Below are positions 1 to 6,551 of a DNA stretch of 20,944 nucleotides, in pieces; within the stretch, counting starts at the first letter, position 1, and each line of letters opens with the position of its first letter. Source of the DNA: an uncultured Anaerotignum sp. (lineage in GTDB: Bacteria > Bacillota > Clostridia > Lachnospirales > Anaerotignaceae); assembly GCA_910578425.1 (NCBI GenBank), contig CAJTQX010000043.1, positions 1 through 20,944 on the forward strand, given 5' to 3'. The translations under genes and the position numbers were made by a program. The notes under the pieces are model-generated. The model ran no database searches and was not told the origin of the DNA. It saw only the letters and a list, made by a program, of their open reading frames with translations.

Positions 1-23
1 CTCATCGCCAGAAGGCTCTTTGG

Positions 24-48
24 AACCACGCGACTATCGCGTGGTTTT
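24..48 (+). terminator. Hairpin terminator of an upstream gene outside the window
   Basis: A perfect 10-bp stem (AACCACGCGA with TCGCGTGGTT) closes a 3-nt loop and is followed by a short TTTT run on the + strand. It would end a rightward transcript entering from the left edge. The T run is short, so its strength is uncertain. Confidence 0.45.
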
Positions 49-56
49 CCCTATAC

Positions 57-101
57 AAAAAAGCTCAGGCTGCGCAAAGCCCGCTATACGAAGCCTTTTT
101 T
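57..101. terminator. Probable bidirectional terminator
   Basis: A run of A on one side and T on the other (AAAAAAG...CTTTTTT) encloses an inner GGCT/AGCC hairpin. Read leftward, it gives a stem followed by TTTTTT and could end the DUF4397 transcript. Read rightward, it ends in TTTTTT as well and could back up the hairpin just before it. Confidence 0.5.
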
Positions 102-150
102 GATGGACTGACAGTATAAAAGGACTCGTTCCATCGGCTTTCAACAGTCT

Positions 151-175
151 GAACAGGCCCTTACAGGGCCTGTTC
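151..175. repeat. Perfect 10-bp inverted repeat (GGGCCTGTTC ends)
   Basis: GAACAGGCCC and GGGCCTGTTC form a perfect stem around TTACA. There is no T run on either side, so it is a poor terminator. The arm GGGCCTGTTCA also forms the left end of the MITE-like element at 1191-1385. This hairpin could therefore be two abutting element ends rather than a regulatory stem. The rest of 1-251 shows no convincing gene. Confidence 0.5.
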
Positions 176-251
176 AAATCCTCCACTTCGCGTATGCCTT
201 TCCTTATTGACGCCGCAAATCTGCCCCTGCTCTCCTGCTTCTCACGCGCGG

Positions 252-1055
252 TTAAAATTGCAGATATGTTGTGCCCTCCAAAGGAATCACAACCTGCAAT
301 CCCCTTCTGTCGGTATACATATCGCCAACAATATAAATGGTATAAGCCTTACCGCCCTCCACCTGTATAGACGGATCTTCCAGAAGAACATTCCCGCTGA
401 TATATTCCCGCAGCTTTAAGTTATGCTCTCCCGGCGTTACTGCCAGATAACGGCTAACCTCCTGATAATTGATATCCTCCAAAATCAGGCTGTCATCCCA
501 ATACGCATCCATGCGGGGCGCGTTCGGCGAAAGCTGCACAAAACGCACATAAGCCATGTTCCCGTCAAGCGAACGGCGGTTGTCATTGATCATCTCCAGA
601 CTGATATCTCCCCGCATCCCGATTACAGCCGCCGTATAAATGCGGTTCGGCGCGATGTTGATATTCGTCACTGTCAGCGGGTTCGTTCTGGTTCCCGCCG
701 CAAAAACGGCAACACGGTAATACCCTGGAAAAACCTTCATATATTCCGTAAAATTCTGGTAAGAAAGATTAGAGGCCACCTTTCTCCCATTCACATAAAT
801 ATCCACGTTATTTACGGCAGGGCTTGCGTTAAAGAAGCGGATATAGCCAAACATCGTAATGCCCGGAATCAGGGGAATCACGATTACATTCGTGCTTGGC
901 GGCCAATGTATGCCAGGGTAAAGCCTGCTCGTCGCGTCCTCCGTCATTTCCTCCGTCAGACTGCTCTCCGTCAGCTCTCCAATCTGTTCTTCCGTTAAAG
1001 GTAACGGCATTATCATATCTTCACTTGTTTCATACCAGTTATTATTTACAGCCAT
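252..1055 (-). CDS. DUF4397 domain protein
   Basis: This is a protein of about 267 residues with no signal peptide or membrane segment at its N-terminus. It carries two similar beta-rich blocks: one starts at the G-Y-I-R-F-F-N-A-S-P motif near residue 70, the other at the Y-V-R-F-V-Q-L-S-P motif near residue 170. R-F-x-x-x-S-P followed by V-D-x-Y and a P-G-x-Y/H strand is the DUF4397 pattern, an Ig-like fold of unknown function. The first 45 residues are acidic and low in complexity (TEEQ, LTEEMTED). I prefer the ATG at 1055 because GGTGA lies 5 nt upstream. An ATG four codons earlier (1067) is possible but has a weaker site. The gene stands alone, reads leftward, and probably ends at the hairpins near 57-175. 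Its cellular role cannot be told from sequence. Confidence 0.8.
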   Translation of the reverse strand: MAVNNNWYETSEDMIMPLPLTEEQIGELTESSLTEEMTEDATSRLYPGIHWPPSTNVIVIPLIPGITMFGYIRFFNASPAVNNVDIYVNGRKVASNLSYQNFTEYMKVFPGYYRVAVFAAGTRTNPLTVTNINIAPNRIYTAAVIGMRGDISLEMINDNRRSLDGNMAYVRFVQLSPNAPRMDAYWDDSLILEDINYQEVSRYLAVTPGEHNLKLREYISGNVLLEDPSIQVEGGKAYTIYIVGDMYTDRRGLQVVIPLEGTTYLQF

Positions 1056-1190
1056 TTTCCTCACCATTCCATCTTTTTTTCTACTATATGGCAGGACAAA
1101 ATTTCATGTGAAAGGAATCAGCACGTCTTTTTTGTGGCGAATCCATTCTTATGGGAACTTTTTCCGCCGAATCTCCGTCCTTTTCTATAA

Positions 1191-1385
1191 GGGCCTGTTC
1201 AGTATCTTTTGAAACATCGGCTTCCTCAGCCTTTTGCCGCCATGCTTTGGCAGCTTTTCTTGAAATACTCACAGTTACAAGCAAGGCGAGCGTAAGAGAA
1301 GCGACTGTATTCCTGCAGGAAATTCCCTTTGTACAGCGGCAAAATTCAGACAAATCCGGCATTTTCCAATATACTGAACAGGTTC
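1191..1385. mobile_element. MITE-like element, 195 bp, inverted ends, TAA flanks
   Basis: The left end GGGCCTGTTCAGTAT and the inverted right end GAACCTGTTCAGTAT share 12 identical bases in a row (CCTGTTCAGTAT). Partial similarity continues inward to about 23 bp. TAA stands directly outside both ends (1188-1190 and 1386-1388), as expected for a 3-bp target duplication. There is no transposase gene; open frames inside it are short and lack ribosome sites. GRRCCTGTTCA ends with a 3-bp TNA duplication resemble those of IS5-family elements, but that assignment is inference. It fills most of the gap between the DUF4397 gene and the lipoprotein gene. Confidence 0.55.
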
Positions 1386-1413
1386 TAAGACAAAACAACG
1401 AGGGGGAAAATAT

Positions 1414-2421
1414 ATGAAAAAACAGAAATTTTTTGCGGGCGCGATCGGCGCATTGATGCTCCTGTGCCTCCCTTCCTGCGGGCAGAATACGCCGCCCGCG
1501 GAAGAAACCGCATTATCGCGCCAAACTCCGGCAAAAGGCCGGATTGCAGAAATCATACTGGATGGCACAGCCAGCCGAATGCCTGTTTCCGCCAGCATTT
1601 CCATGGGAACCGGCGCGGCAGCTTTCCAGATTACAGATAAAACCCTTTTCCTTGACGGACAGACCGGTCAGCGTCTGCCTGCATCCGACCTTTTGGAAGA
1701 ACGCGATGCCTGCATCATTCCCGCGGAGGATTCCCAGCCGCCATATGCTGAAGCCGTTCTGCTGCATCTCGCGGAACAGGCCCCCGCTGTGCATCTGCAT
1801 ACCGTAGAAGAAACCGCTATAACGGAAAACGGACTGCTCATCACGACAGACGGTGGTTCCCTCCATCTCTCCATACCCTGTAATGCCTCTCTGACCTTTT
1901 ATGCGGACGGCGCGGCTGCCACGCCTGAATCCATACAGGCCGGCGACAGGGTTTTTGCATGGTATGACGGCATAGAGGAAACTTATCCCGCACAGGCATA
2001 CACAGAGCGGCTTGTCATCGTTCCCACCCTGCCAGCCCTGCCGGAAACCCTGCCCGATGGAATTTCACTGTCCGTACTTCCGGGGAGCATTACGCCGGAT
2101 GGTGCGTCTTTCCGCCTGTTCCACAACGCAAATGCCGACCTGCAATTTGGTGCCGCCTACACGCTGCAAAAGCTTCAAAACGGAGAATGGAACGATCTCC
2201 CCTACGCCATTGAAAACGGGGCGTTTACAATGGAAGCGTACAATCTGCCAAAGGGTGAACCTCAGACGCTTACAGTCAACTGGGGCTGGCTTTACGGCGA
2301 ACTGCTCCCTGGGGAATATCGTCTGGTAAAAACCGTCACAGATTTCCGCGGCACAGGAGATTACGATGACTACACCCTGACCGCGGAATTTACCGTTGGT
2401 GAATTTATCGCCTGTAGCTAA
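1414..2421 (+). CDS. Secreted lipoprotein with C-terminal Ig-like (Big_14-type) domain
   Basis: The protein has 335 residues. A lipoprotein signal is plain: KKQK, then a hydrophobic stretch (residues 6-19) and the lipobox L-P-S-C with the lipidated Cys at 22. The mature protein should be anchored on the outer face of the membrane. Residues 23-40 are a flexible linker. The middle (about 42-210) is beta-rich and starts G-R-I-A-E-I. The last 120 residues (F-x-L-x-N-x-x-x-x-x-x-x-F-G, then Y-x-L-x-K and L-x-P-G-E-Y-R-L-V-K) resemble the bacterial Ig-like domain called Big_14. The start is fixed by GAGGGGG 7 nt before the ATG. The gene begins 28 bp after the MITE-like element, so that element may carry its promoter. 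No catalytic motif was seen; ligand and function are unknown. Confidence 0.85.
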   Translation: MKKQKFFAGAIGALMLLCLPSCGQNTPPAEETALSRQTPAKGRIAEIILDGTASRMPVSASISMGTGAAAFQITDKTLFLDGQTGQRLPASDLLEERDACIIPAEDSQPPYAEAVLLHLAEQAPAVHLHTVEETAITENGLLITTDGGSLHLSIPCNASLTFYADGAAATPESIQAGDRVFAWYDGIEETYPAQAYTERLVIVPTLPALPETLPDGISLSVLPGSITPDGASFRLFHNANADLQFGAAYTLQKLQNGEWNDLPYAIENGAFTMEAYNLPKGEPQTLTVNWGWLYGELLPGEYRLVKTVTDFRGTGDYDDYTLTAEFTVGEFIACS

Positions 2422-2466
2422 TCTTTCCTTCCGCGCCAATATTTTCAAAACAATTCCAAAATAAAT

Positions 2467-2495
2467 AACGGGTTGGAAACCTCCAGCCCGTTTTT
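2467..2495 (+). terminator. Rho-independent terminator after the lipoprotein gene
   Basis: An 11-bp stem (AACGGGTTGGA with TCCAGCCCGTT, one G-U pair) with a 4-nt loop runs into TTTTT on the + strand. It lies between two convergent genes. The A-rich other flank makes it a weaker terminator for the leftward ferritin transcript too. Confidence 0.8.
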
Positions 2496-2515
2496 GTATC
2501 TAAAGCATACTATTC

Positions 2516-3028
2516 TTACAGTGTCAGGGAAGGCGCGGCATACGTTCTTGCACCCAGCTCGTTATCCAGCATATACAGCCCTTTCGGATCACTGCCAAAC
2601 AGTTCCATCTTTGTAATCAGATCATTGGCGTTCGTCTCTTCCTCGCCCTGCTCCTTTACAAACCAATCCAAAAACTGTGTTGTACGGAAATCATTCACAT
2701 CTCTTGCTGCTGCATAAATCGTATGGATCAGCTCTGTTACATATTCCTCATGTGCAAGCCCTGCTTTCAGCGGGTCCATCAGCCCCTCCATTTTCACATC
2801 GGGTTTTGCAATGGCCTCCAGTGTCACCGTTTCATTGTTGTTATGCAGATACTGATAGAACAGCAGCGCGTGGTCGCGTTCCTCCTGCGCCTGAATTTTA
2901 TACCAGTTCGCAAAGCCATTCAGGCCCTTTGCTTCATAGAAATTTGCAAAATCCAGATAAAGATACGCAGAATAGAACTCTTTATTCACCTGTGTGTTCA
3001 GTAGCTCTGCAACATTTTTGTTCAACAT
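2516..3028 (-). CDS. ftnA: Ferritin, bacterial non-haem (FtnA type)
   Basis: This is a 170-residue iron-storage ferritin. It should form a hollow 24-subunit shell that oxidises Fe(II) and stores it as a ferric mineral in the cytoplasm. The ferroxidase residues stand at the positions usual for bacterial FtnA: E17, E50 and H53 (in E-E-R-D-H), E94, Q127 and E130. The protein is all-helical and of normal family length. No haem-ligand Met typical of bacterioferritin was identified. The start is supported by AGGAGGAG 5 nt before the ATG. The gene begins only 30 nt after the CorC/HlyC-like gene and reads the same way, so the two are probably cotranscribed. No clear Fur box was seen. Confidence 0.95.
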   Translation of the reverse strand: MLNKNVAELLNTQVNKEFYSAYLYLDFANFYEAKGLNGFANWYKIQAQEERDHALLFYQYLHNNNETVTLEAIAKPDVKMEGLMDPLKAGLAHEEYVTELIHTIYAAARDVNDFRTTQFLDWFVKEQGEEETNANDLITKMELFGSDPKGLYMLDNELGARTYAAPSLTL

Positions 3029-3058
3029 ATTTTCTCCTCCTGTTTTACATTTCTTTTC

Positions 3059-3958
3059 TTATTCTTCCTCTGTCTGCTCCTGTGGCGCACGAATCGTCCG
3101 CACCTTTTCAATGCGTTTTTCTTCAATACTTTCCACTTGAAACAACCAGCCGCTCACAGAAATTTCCGGCTTTTCCTCCTCATCCGGAATACGCCCCAGC
3201 CTGCCAATCAGATAGCCGCCCAATGTATCATAATCCTCATCATCTTCAAAGGCAATACCAAGCAGCTCCTCCACATCGCCAAGGTCCGTCGTGCCGTTGA
3301 TGCGGTAATCATCTTCCCCAATGGGGCAAATGTCCTCTTCTTCCTCCACATCATACTCATCGAAAATATTGCCTACGATTTCCTCAATAACGTCCTCCAT
3401 CGTAACGATACCCGCCGTACCGCCGTATTCGTCAATTACGATTGCCATATGCACCTTTTCCCGCTGCATCTCCTGAAAAAGCTCGTCCGTTTTTTTAGAA
3501 AACGGCACAAAATAGGGCGTCATAAGAATATCTTCAATATGAAAATAATCTTCCTCCATACGTTTCGCATCCCCAAGGATATATTTTACCATATCCTTTA
3601 CATGGAACACGCCGACAATATTGTCAATACTTTCGTCATACACCACGATACGGGAATATTTTTCCTCCGTTATGACGTTCGTAATATCCTCCAGCGTCGC
3701 GTCCAGCGGGATTGCGACAATATCCGTCCGGTGGGTCGCAATTTCGCCCACAGAAATATTACCCAAATCGAAAATGTTGTTAATCATTTCCTTTTCCGTT
3801 TCGTCAATACTGCCCATATCGCCGCCCGCATCGACCATCTGGCGGATGCCCTCCTCGGTGATGTTGTTTTCCTGTTCCGCCTTTTTCTTTTTCATCAGCA
3901 GGGATATCAGGAACAAATTGACCAGCAGCGATATGATTAAACCTATTGTGGTTTCCAA
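3059..3958 (-). CDS. CorC/HlyC-family CBS-pair protein, short form, TTG start
   Basis: The protein has 299 residues: one N-terminal membrane helix (about 5-22), a K-K-K-K stop, a linker (G-x-I-x-x-x-E-x-x-x-I-x-N-I-F-D-L-G), two CBS domains (about 65-190, including V-D-E-Y-G-G-T-A-G-I-V-T-x-E-D-V-I-E-E-I-V-G) and a C-terminal CorC/HlyC domain (about 205-290). Full-length relatives carry a four-helix CNNM/DUF21 transporter domain, which is absent here, so by itself it is unlikely to be a channel. Relatives affect Mg/Co transport; the old name haemolysin C is misleading. The start codon is TTG: no ATG fits, and AAGGAGG lies 7 nt before it. It has its own promoter and is followed by ferritin, which hints at a metal-related role (inference). 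Confidence 0.85.
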   Translation of the reverse strand: METTIGLIISLLVNLFLISLLMKKKKAEQENNITEEGIRQMVDAGGDMGSIDETEKEMINNIFDLGNISVGEIATHRTDIVAIPLDATLEDITNVITEEKYSRIVVYDESIDNIVGVFHVKDMVKYILGDAKRMEEDYFHIEDILMTPYFVPFSKKTDELFQEMQREKVHMAIVIDEYGGTAGIVTMEDVIEEIVGNIFDEYDVEEEEDICPIGEDDYRINGTTDLGDVEELLGIAFEDDEDYDTLGGYLIGRLGRIPDEEEKPEISVSGWLFQVESIEEKRIEKVRTIRAPQEQTEEE

Positions 3959-3998
3959 AAAAAATCCTCCTTACAAATACATCATTCTCCCTTCTTGT

Positions 3999-4027
3999 AG
4001 TTTATTACCAAACATTCAAACTGTCAA
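3999..4027 (-). promoter_or_regulatory. Promoter of the CorC/HlyC-like gene and ferritin
   Basis: On the - strand TTGACA (4027-4022) and TAAACT (4004-3999) are 17 nt apart. They lie about 40 nt upstream of the TTG start codon. Confidence 0.7.
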
Positions 4028-4083
4028 GTATATAGCGGCAGTATCCAGCAAAATCCGCGCAAAACGTGCCCGCAATGACACGC

Positions 4084-4124
4084 AAAAAAGCCCCGCCAAA
4101 GGCATTGCCCTCAGCCGGACTTTT
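4084..4124 (-). terminator. Terminator of the FIST-chemoreceptor operon
   Basis: Reading leftward, AAAAGTCC pairs with GGGGCTTTT around an inner GGC-AAT-GCC hairpin, and the stem runs into TTTTTT. It lies 37 nt past the chemoreceptor stop codon. Confidence 0.65.
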
Positions 4125-4160
4125 CTCCTGTTCCAATATTGATATCAAACGCGCGCGGTC

Positions 4161-5105
4161 TTACTCGTTAGATTCAAAATCCTTTATGATCGGCGGAATT
4201 TGCGAAATCATGTTGTCCATATCCTCAAACATCGCGCTTTTCGTCGTTCCCAGACGGCTTGCCTGTTCAATATGACGCACAACGTCCTGATATTTATCCC
4301 TGATATTGTCGAAAAAGCTGCAAATCGTATGCAGCGCGCTCTGAGAATCACCAATTACGCTGGCAATCTCCTCCTGCACGGAGGATGCGCCTTCTGCGGC
4401 GTCTGTAATTTTCCGGAAGGATTCGTAGGTACTGTTTACTGTTTGTATGCTGTTCCCAAGCACCTGCTGCGAAGCCGCAATACTGTCGCTCAGTTGGTTC
4501 GTGTCGCGTTCCACATCGCGTATTCCCGCGTCAACCTCATTCGCAAGACCTTTGATTTGCTCCGCAAGCTCCTTTACATTCGTTGCGACCACAGCAAAGC
4601 CCTTGCCTTCCTGCCCCGCCCTTGCCGCCTCAATGGACGCATTGATTGCGAGGATATTTGTCTGCTCCGCAATGGATACAATCTTTCCCATACAGCTCTG
4701 TATACTGTGGACAGCTTCTTTCAGCTGTTCAAACGTCTGCTCCATATCGCTGTAAGATTTTTCCACCTCCATAGAGGATTCCTTCATCTCCGCAACCTTG
4801 CCTTCGGCCTCTGTTACAGCCTCCGAAATTTCCTGCCGAACGTCCGCAAAGCGGCTAGCCGCATTATTGATATTGGAAAAAGAGCCGCCAAAATCCTGTA
4901 GCTCCTCTTGAAAATGGTCTGCCTCTCGCATCACGCCGGAAAAGGAACTGCCTACCATGCTCAATTCCCTCAGAGATTCCACTTCTTTGTGTACCAGCTG
5001 TTTCTGATACTCTTTCAAACTGCCCGCCACATGCGCCACCGGATAAAGGCTGTTTGCGGCGCGTTTTTCCTGCACAGGCTGCTTCTTTTCTGATTTGAAA
5101 AACAT
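4161..5105 (-). CDS. Soluble methyl-accepting chemotaxis-type signalling protein
   Basis: The protein has 314 residues, is almost wholly helical, and has no membrane segment. The highly conserved tip of the MCP signalling hairpin is present at about 140-185 (I-A-E-Q-T-N-I-L-A-I-N-A-S-I-E-A-A-R-A-G-Q-E-G-K-G-F-A-V-V-A). It is flanked by two long coiled-coil arms (about 30-140 and 185-285). It should bind CheA/CheW or act through another partner in the cytoplasm. There is no PAS, globin or other sensor domain, so input must come from elsewhere. The likely source is the FIST protein encoded 12 nt upstream. The ribosome site AAGGAGG (7 nt before ATG) overlaps the FIST stop codon, which suggests coupled translation. 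The residues 1-20 are basic. No che genes lie in this window. Confidence 0.9.
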   Translation of the reverse strand: MFFKSEKKQPVQEKRAANSLYPVAHVAGSLKEYQKQLVHKEVESLRELSMVGSSFSGVMREADHFQEELQDFGGSFSNINNAASRFADVRQEISEAVTEAEGKVAEMKESSMEVEKSYSDMEQTFEQLKEAVHSIQSCMGKIVSIAEQTNILAINASIEAARAGQEGKGFAVVATNVKELAEQIKGLANEVDAGIRDVERDTNQLSDSIAASQQVLGNSIQTVNSTYESFRKITDAAEGASSVQEEIASVIGDSQSALHTICSFFDNIRDKYQDVVRHIEQASRLGTTKSAMFEDMDNMISQIPPIIKDFESNE

Positions 5106-5117
5106 CTTTCCGCCTCC

Positions 5118-6173
5118 TTATTCAAATACAACGCACGTCATAGACTGGTTTACAAAACGATTATTATAATGCTCTCCATAGCCAACTAATCCCGCATGAC
5201 TGCCCAGCGCAGCCATATCCCGCAGATATTCTCCCATATAGCCATGTTCACTGAACAGCTTATAGCGGAACAGGCAGTTTACAGAAAACACTGCCGAACG
5301 CCTCGGAAATTCCTTGCAGATCGTCTGGATGGTATTCCGCGCAACCGCCCTGTAATCGCCCAGCTCCAGCAAAATCAGAACATCAGAATCGTTTACCTGC
5401 CGGAAACACGCCAGCGCATCGCCCGCAACCTCTTTTATGGAAATGATGCAGACGTCGTTGCCGTTGATTTTCCCAAAAGGATTCTGGAATGTCCTTGTCA
5501 GAATCTCCTCATCTGTTACTTTCAAAATACTTTTATATACCTGTTTTGCGGGTCTGCCGTTCAGGGAACCGATGATGTATTTTTCTCTGTCCGTATCGGA
5601 CGCAATGAAACGATAATTTTTATAAGGATGGTATATGTTTTCTTTATATGTCTTAACGCGCCCTCTTAAGTTTTTGACGATGCCATACGCTACAGCATCA
5701 TGATAAACTCTGCCATTCGCAGATACCTTGCCGCCGTCGCCTGTCCCGCCGACAAGAGAAATCCCCCTGCCCCGCAGAACGGTGTTGATCGTTGTCAGAA
5801 CACAGGCGTCATTTCCCGCGCAAAAGTCGATGCAAACGGTATCATTCTCCGAGCCGCCCACAACCTGTATATCCTTCTCCAGCCGTCCAATGTACTTAAC
5901 CGGCATCGTCGAAACTTCCTCAAGCACATTAGTGCTTGCTTTTACACCGTCTGAAAACGCTATGATGACAACGCCGTTTTCCACAACGCGGGTATCATAG
6001 CCCATGCCAATGCAGCCAATACTGGGAACGCCGGGGAAAGCTGCTTCCAGCTCCCTTACATGCGCTTCAAACTGCGTGTTGTTCGATAACAGCATTATAA
6101 ACTGCGGCTGATCCAAACCGCGGATCGCCTCTGCCAGATTTCCGCTCTGGCTTGCGCCATAAAATTGTTTCAT
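5118..6173 (-). CDS. FIST-domain sensor protein
   Basis: The protein has 351 residues without a signal peptide or membrane helix. The N-terminal FIST domain (about 15-210) shows G-C-x-G-x-G-Y and the typical S-L-V-G-G-T-G-D-G-G...D-A-V-A-Y-G-I-V block. The C-terminal FIST_C domain (about 215-345) ends with the usual A-A-L-G-S-H-A-G-L-V-G-Y-G-E-H-Y-N block. FIST domains are predicted small-molecule sensors, often fused to or encoded beside MCP and c-di-GMP proteins; their ligand is rarely known. Here the output domain is a separate gene just downstream. The start has AAAGGA 9 nt upstream. The gene is driven by a near-perfect promoter at 6391-6419, with a leader of about 210 nt. An imperfect 16-bp triple repeat lies in that leader. 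Confidence 0.88.
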   Translation of the reverse strand: MKQFYGASQSGNLAEAIRGLDQPQFIMLLSNNTQFEAHVRELEAAFPGVPSIGCIGMGYDTRVVENGVVIIAFSDGVKASTNVLEEVSTMPVKYIGRLEKDIQVVGGSENDTVCIDFCAGNDACVLTTINTVLRGRGISLVGGTGDGGKVSANGRVYHDAVAYGIVKNLRGRVKTYKENIYHPYKNYRFIASDTDREKYIIGSLNGRPAKQVYKSILKVTDEEILTRTFQNPFGKINGNDVCIISIKEVAGDALACFRQVNDSDVLILLELGDYRAVARNTIQTICKEFPRRSAVFSVNCLFRYKLFSEHGYMGEYLRDMAALGSHAGLVGYGEHYNNRFVNQSMTCVVFE

Positions 6174-6217
6174 GTTGCCAAATCCTTTCCGTATTTAATT
6201 ATTTGAATCGTCCTGCC

Positions 6218-6265
6218 AATGAAATATTTTCCTAATGAAATATTTTCCTAATGAAGCATTTTGCC
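6218..6265. repeat. Three tandem 16-bp repeats in the FIST leader
   Basis: AATGAAATATTTTCCT occurs at 6218 and again at 6234 without change, then degenerates in a third copy at 6250 (AATGAAGCATTTTGCC). It lies in the untranslated leader, 45-90 nt before the FIST start codon. It is A+T-rich. A protein- or RNA-binding role is possible but not shown. Confidence 0.7.
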
Positions 6266-6390
6266 GTTGTGCCATATTTCCATAAACAAAACATATGCGG
6301 AACATTTGCAGAACATTTTTGTACCAAATATCTTTCCTGCCCAACAGGCAAAAAAAATTTTCGCCCACCTTTAATATGCCATTTTATTCC

Positions 6391-6419
6391 ATTATATTTG
6401 ACAAAAAACAGTCTGTCAA
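6391..6419 (-). promoter_or_regulatory. Consensus sigma-A promoter of the FIST-MCP operon
   Basis: On the - strand TTGACA (6419-6414) and TATAAT (6396-6391) are exactly 17 nt apart, with both hexamers matching consensus. The spacer contains TGTCAA, which forms an inverted repeat with the -35 hexamer (TTGACA-10 nt-TGTCAA). That could be a repressor site. Confidence 0.85.
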
Positions 6420-6476
6420 CAGCTTTCATTTCATACAAAAACCCTTCGTTTTTACCATACATCGCTCGTTTCCGCA

Positions 6477-6513
6477 CAAAAAAGCCGCAGGCTTTCTCTT
6501 TCCTGCGGCTTTC
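6477..6513 (-). terminator. Terminator of the ior-brnQ operon
   Basis: An 11-bp perfect stem (AAAGCCGCAGG with CCTGCGGCTTT) with a 10-nt loop runs into a T tract on the - strand. It lies about 40 nt past the brnQ stop codon. It also separates this operon from the FIST promoter just downstream. Confidence 0.85.
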
Positions 6514-6551
6514 CATTTTTATGTTGCTGTGTATTCTGCTGTTTTTTATCC

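Noticed and set aside
1..104. Possible 3' end of a gene entering from the left edge
   Set aside because: Two frames are open over this short stretch, but the sequence is mostly terminator hairpins and gives no protein signature.
1084..1398. 104-codon open frame on the - strand over the MITE-like element
   Set aside because: It has no ribosome site and spans the element ends; better explained as a chance frame in a non-coding repeat.
6218..6265. Possible CRISPR array
   Set aside because: Repeats are 16 bp, adjacent without spacers, and only three; no cas gene is near.
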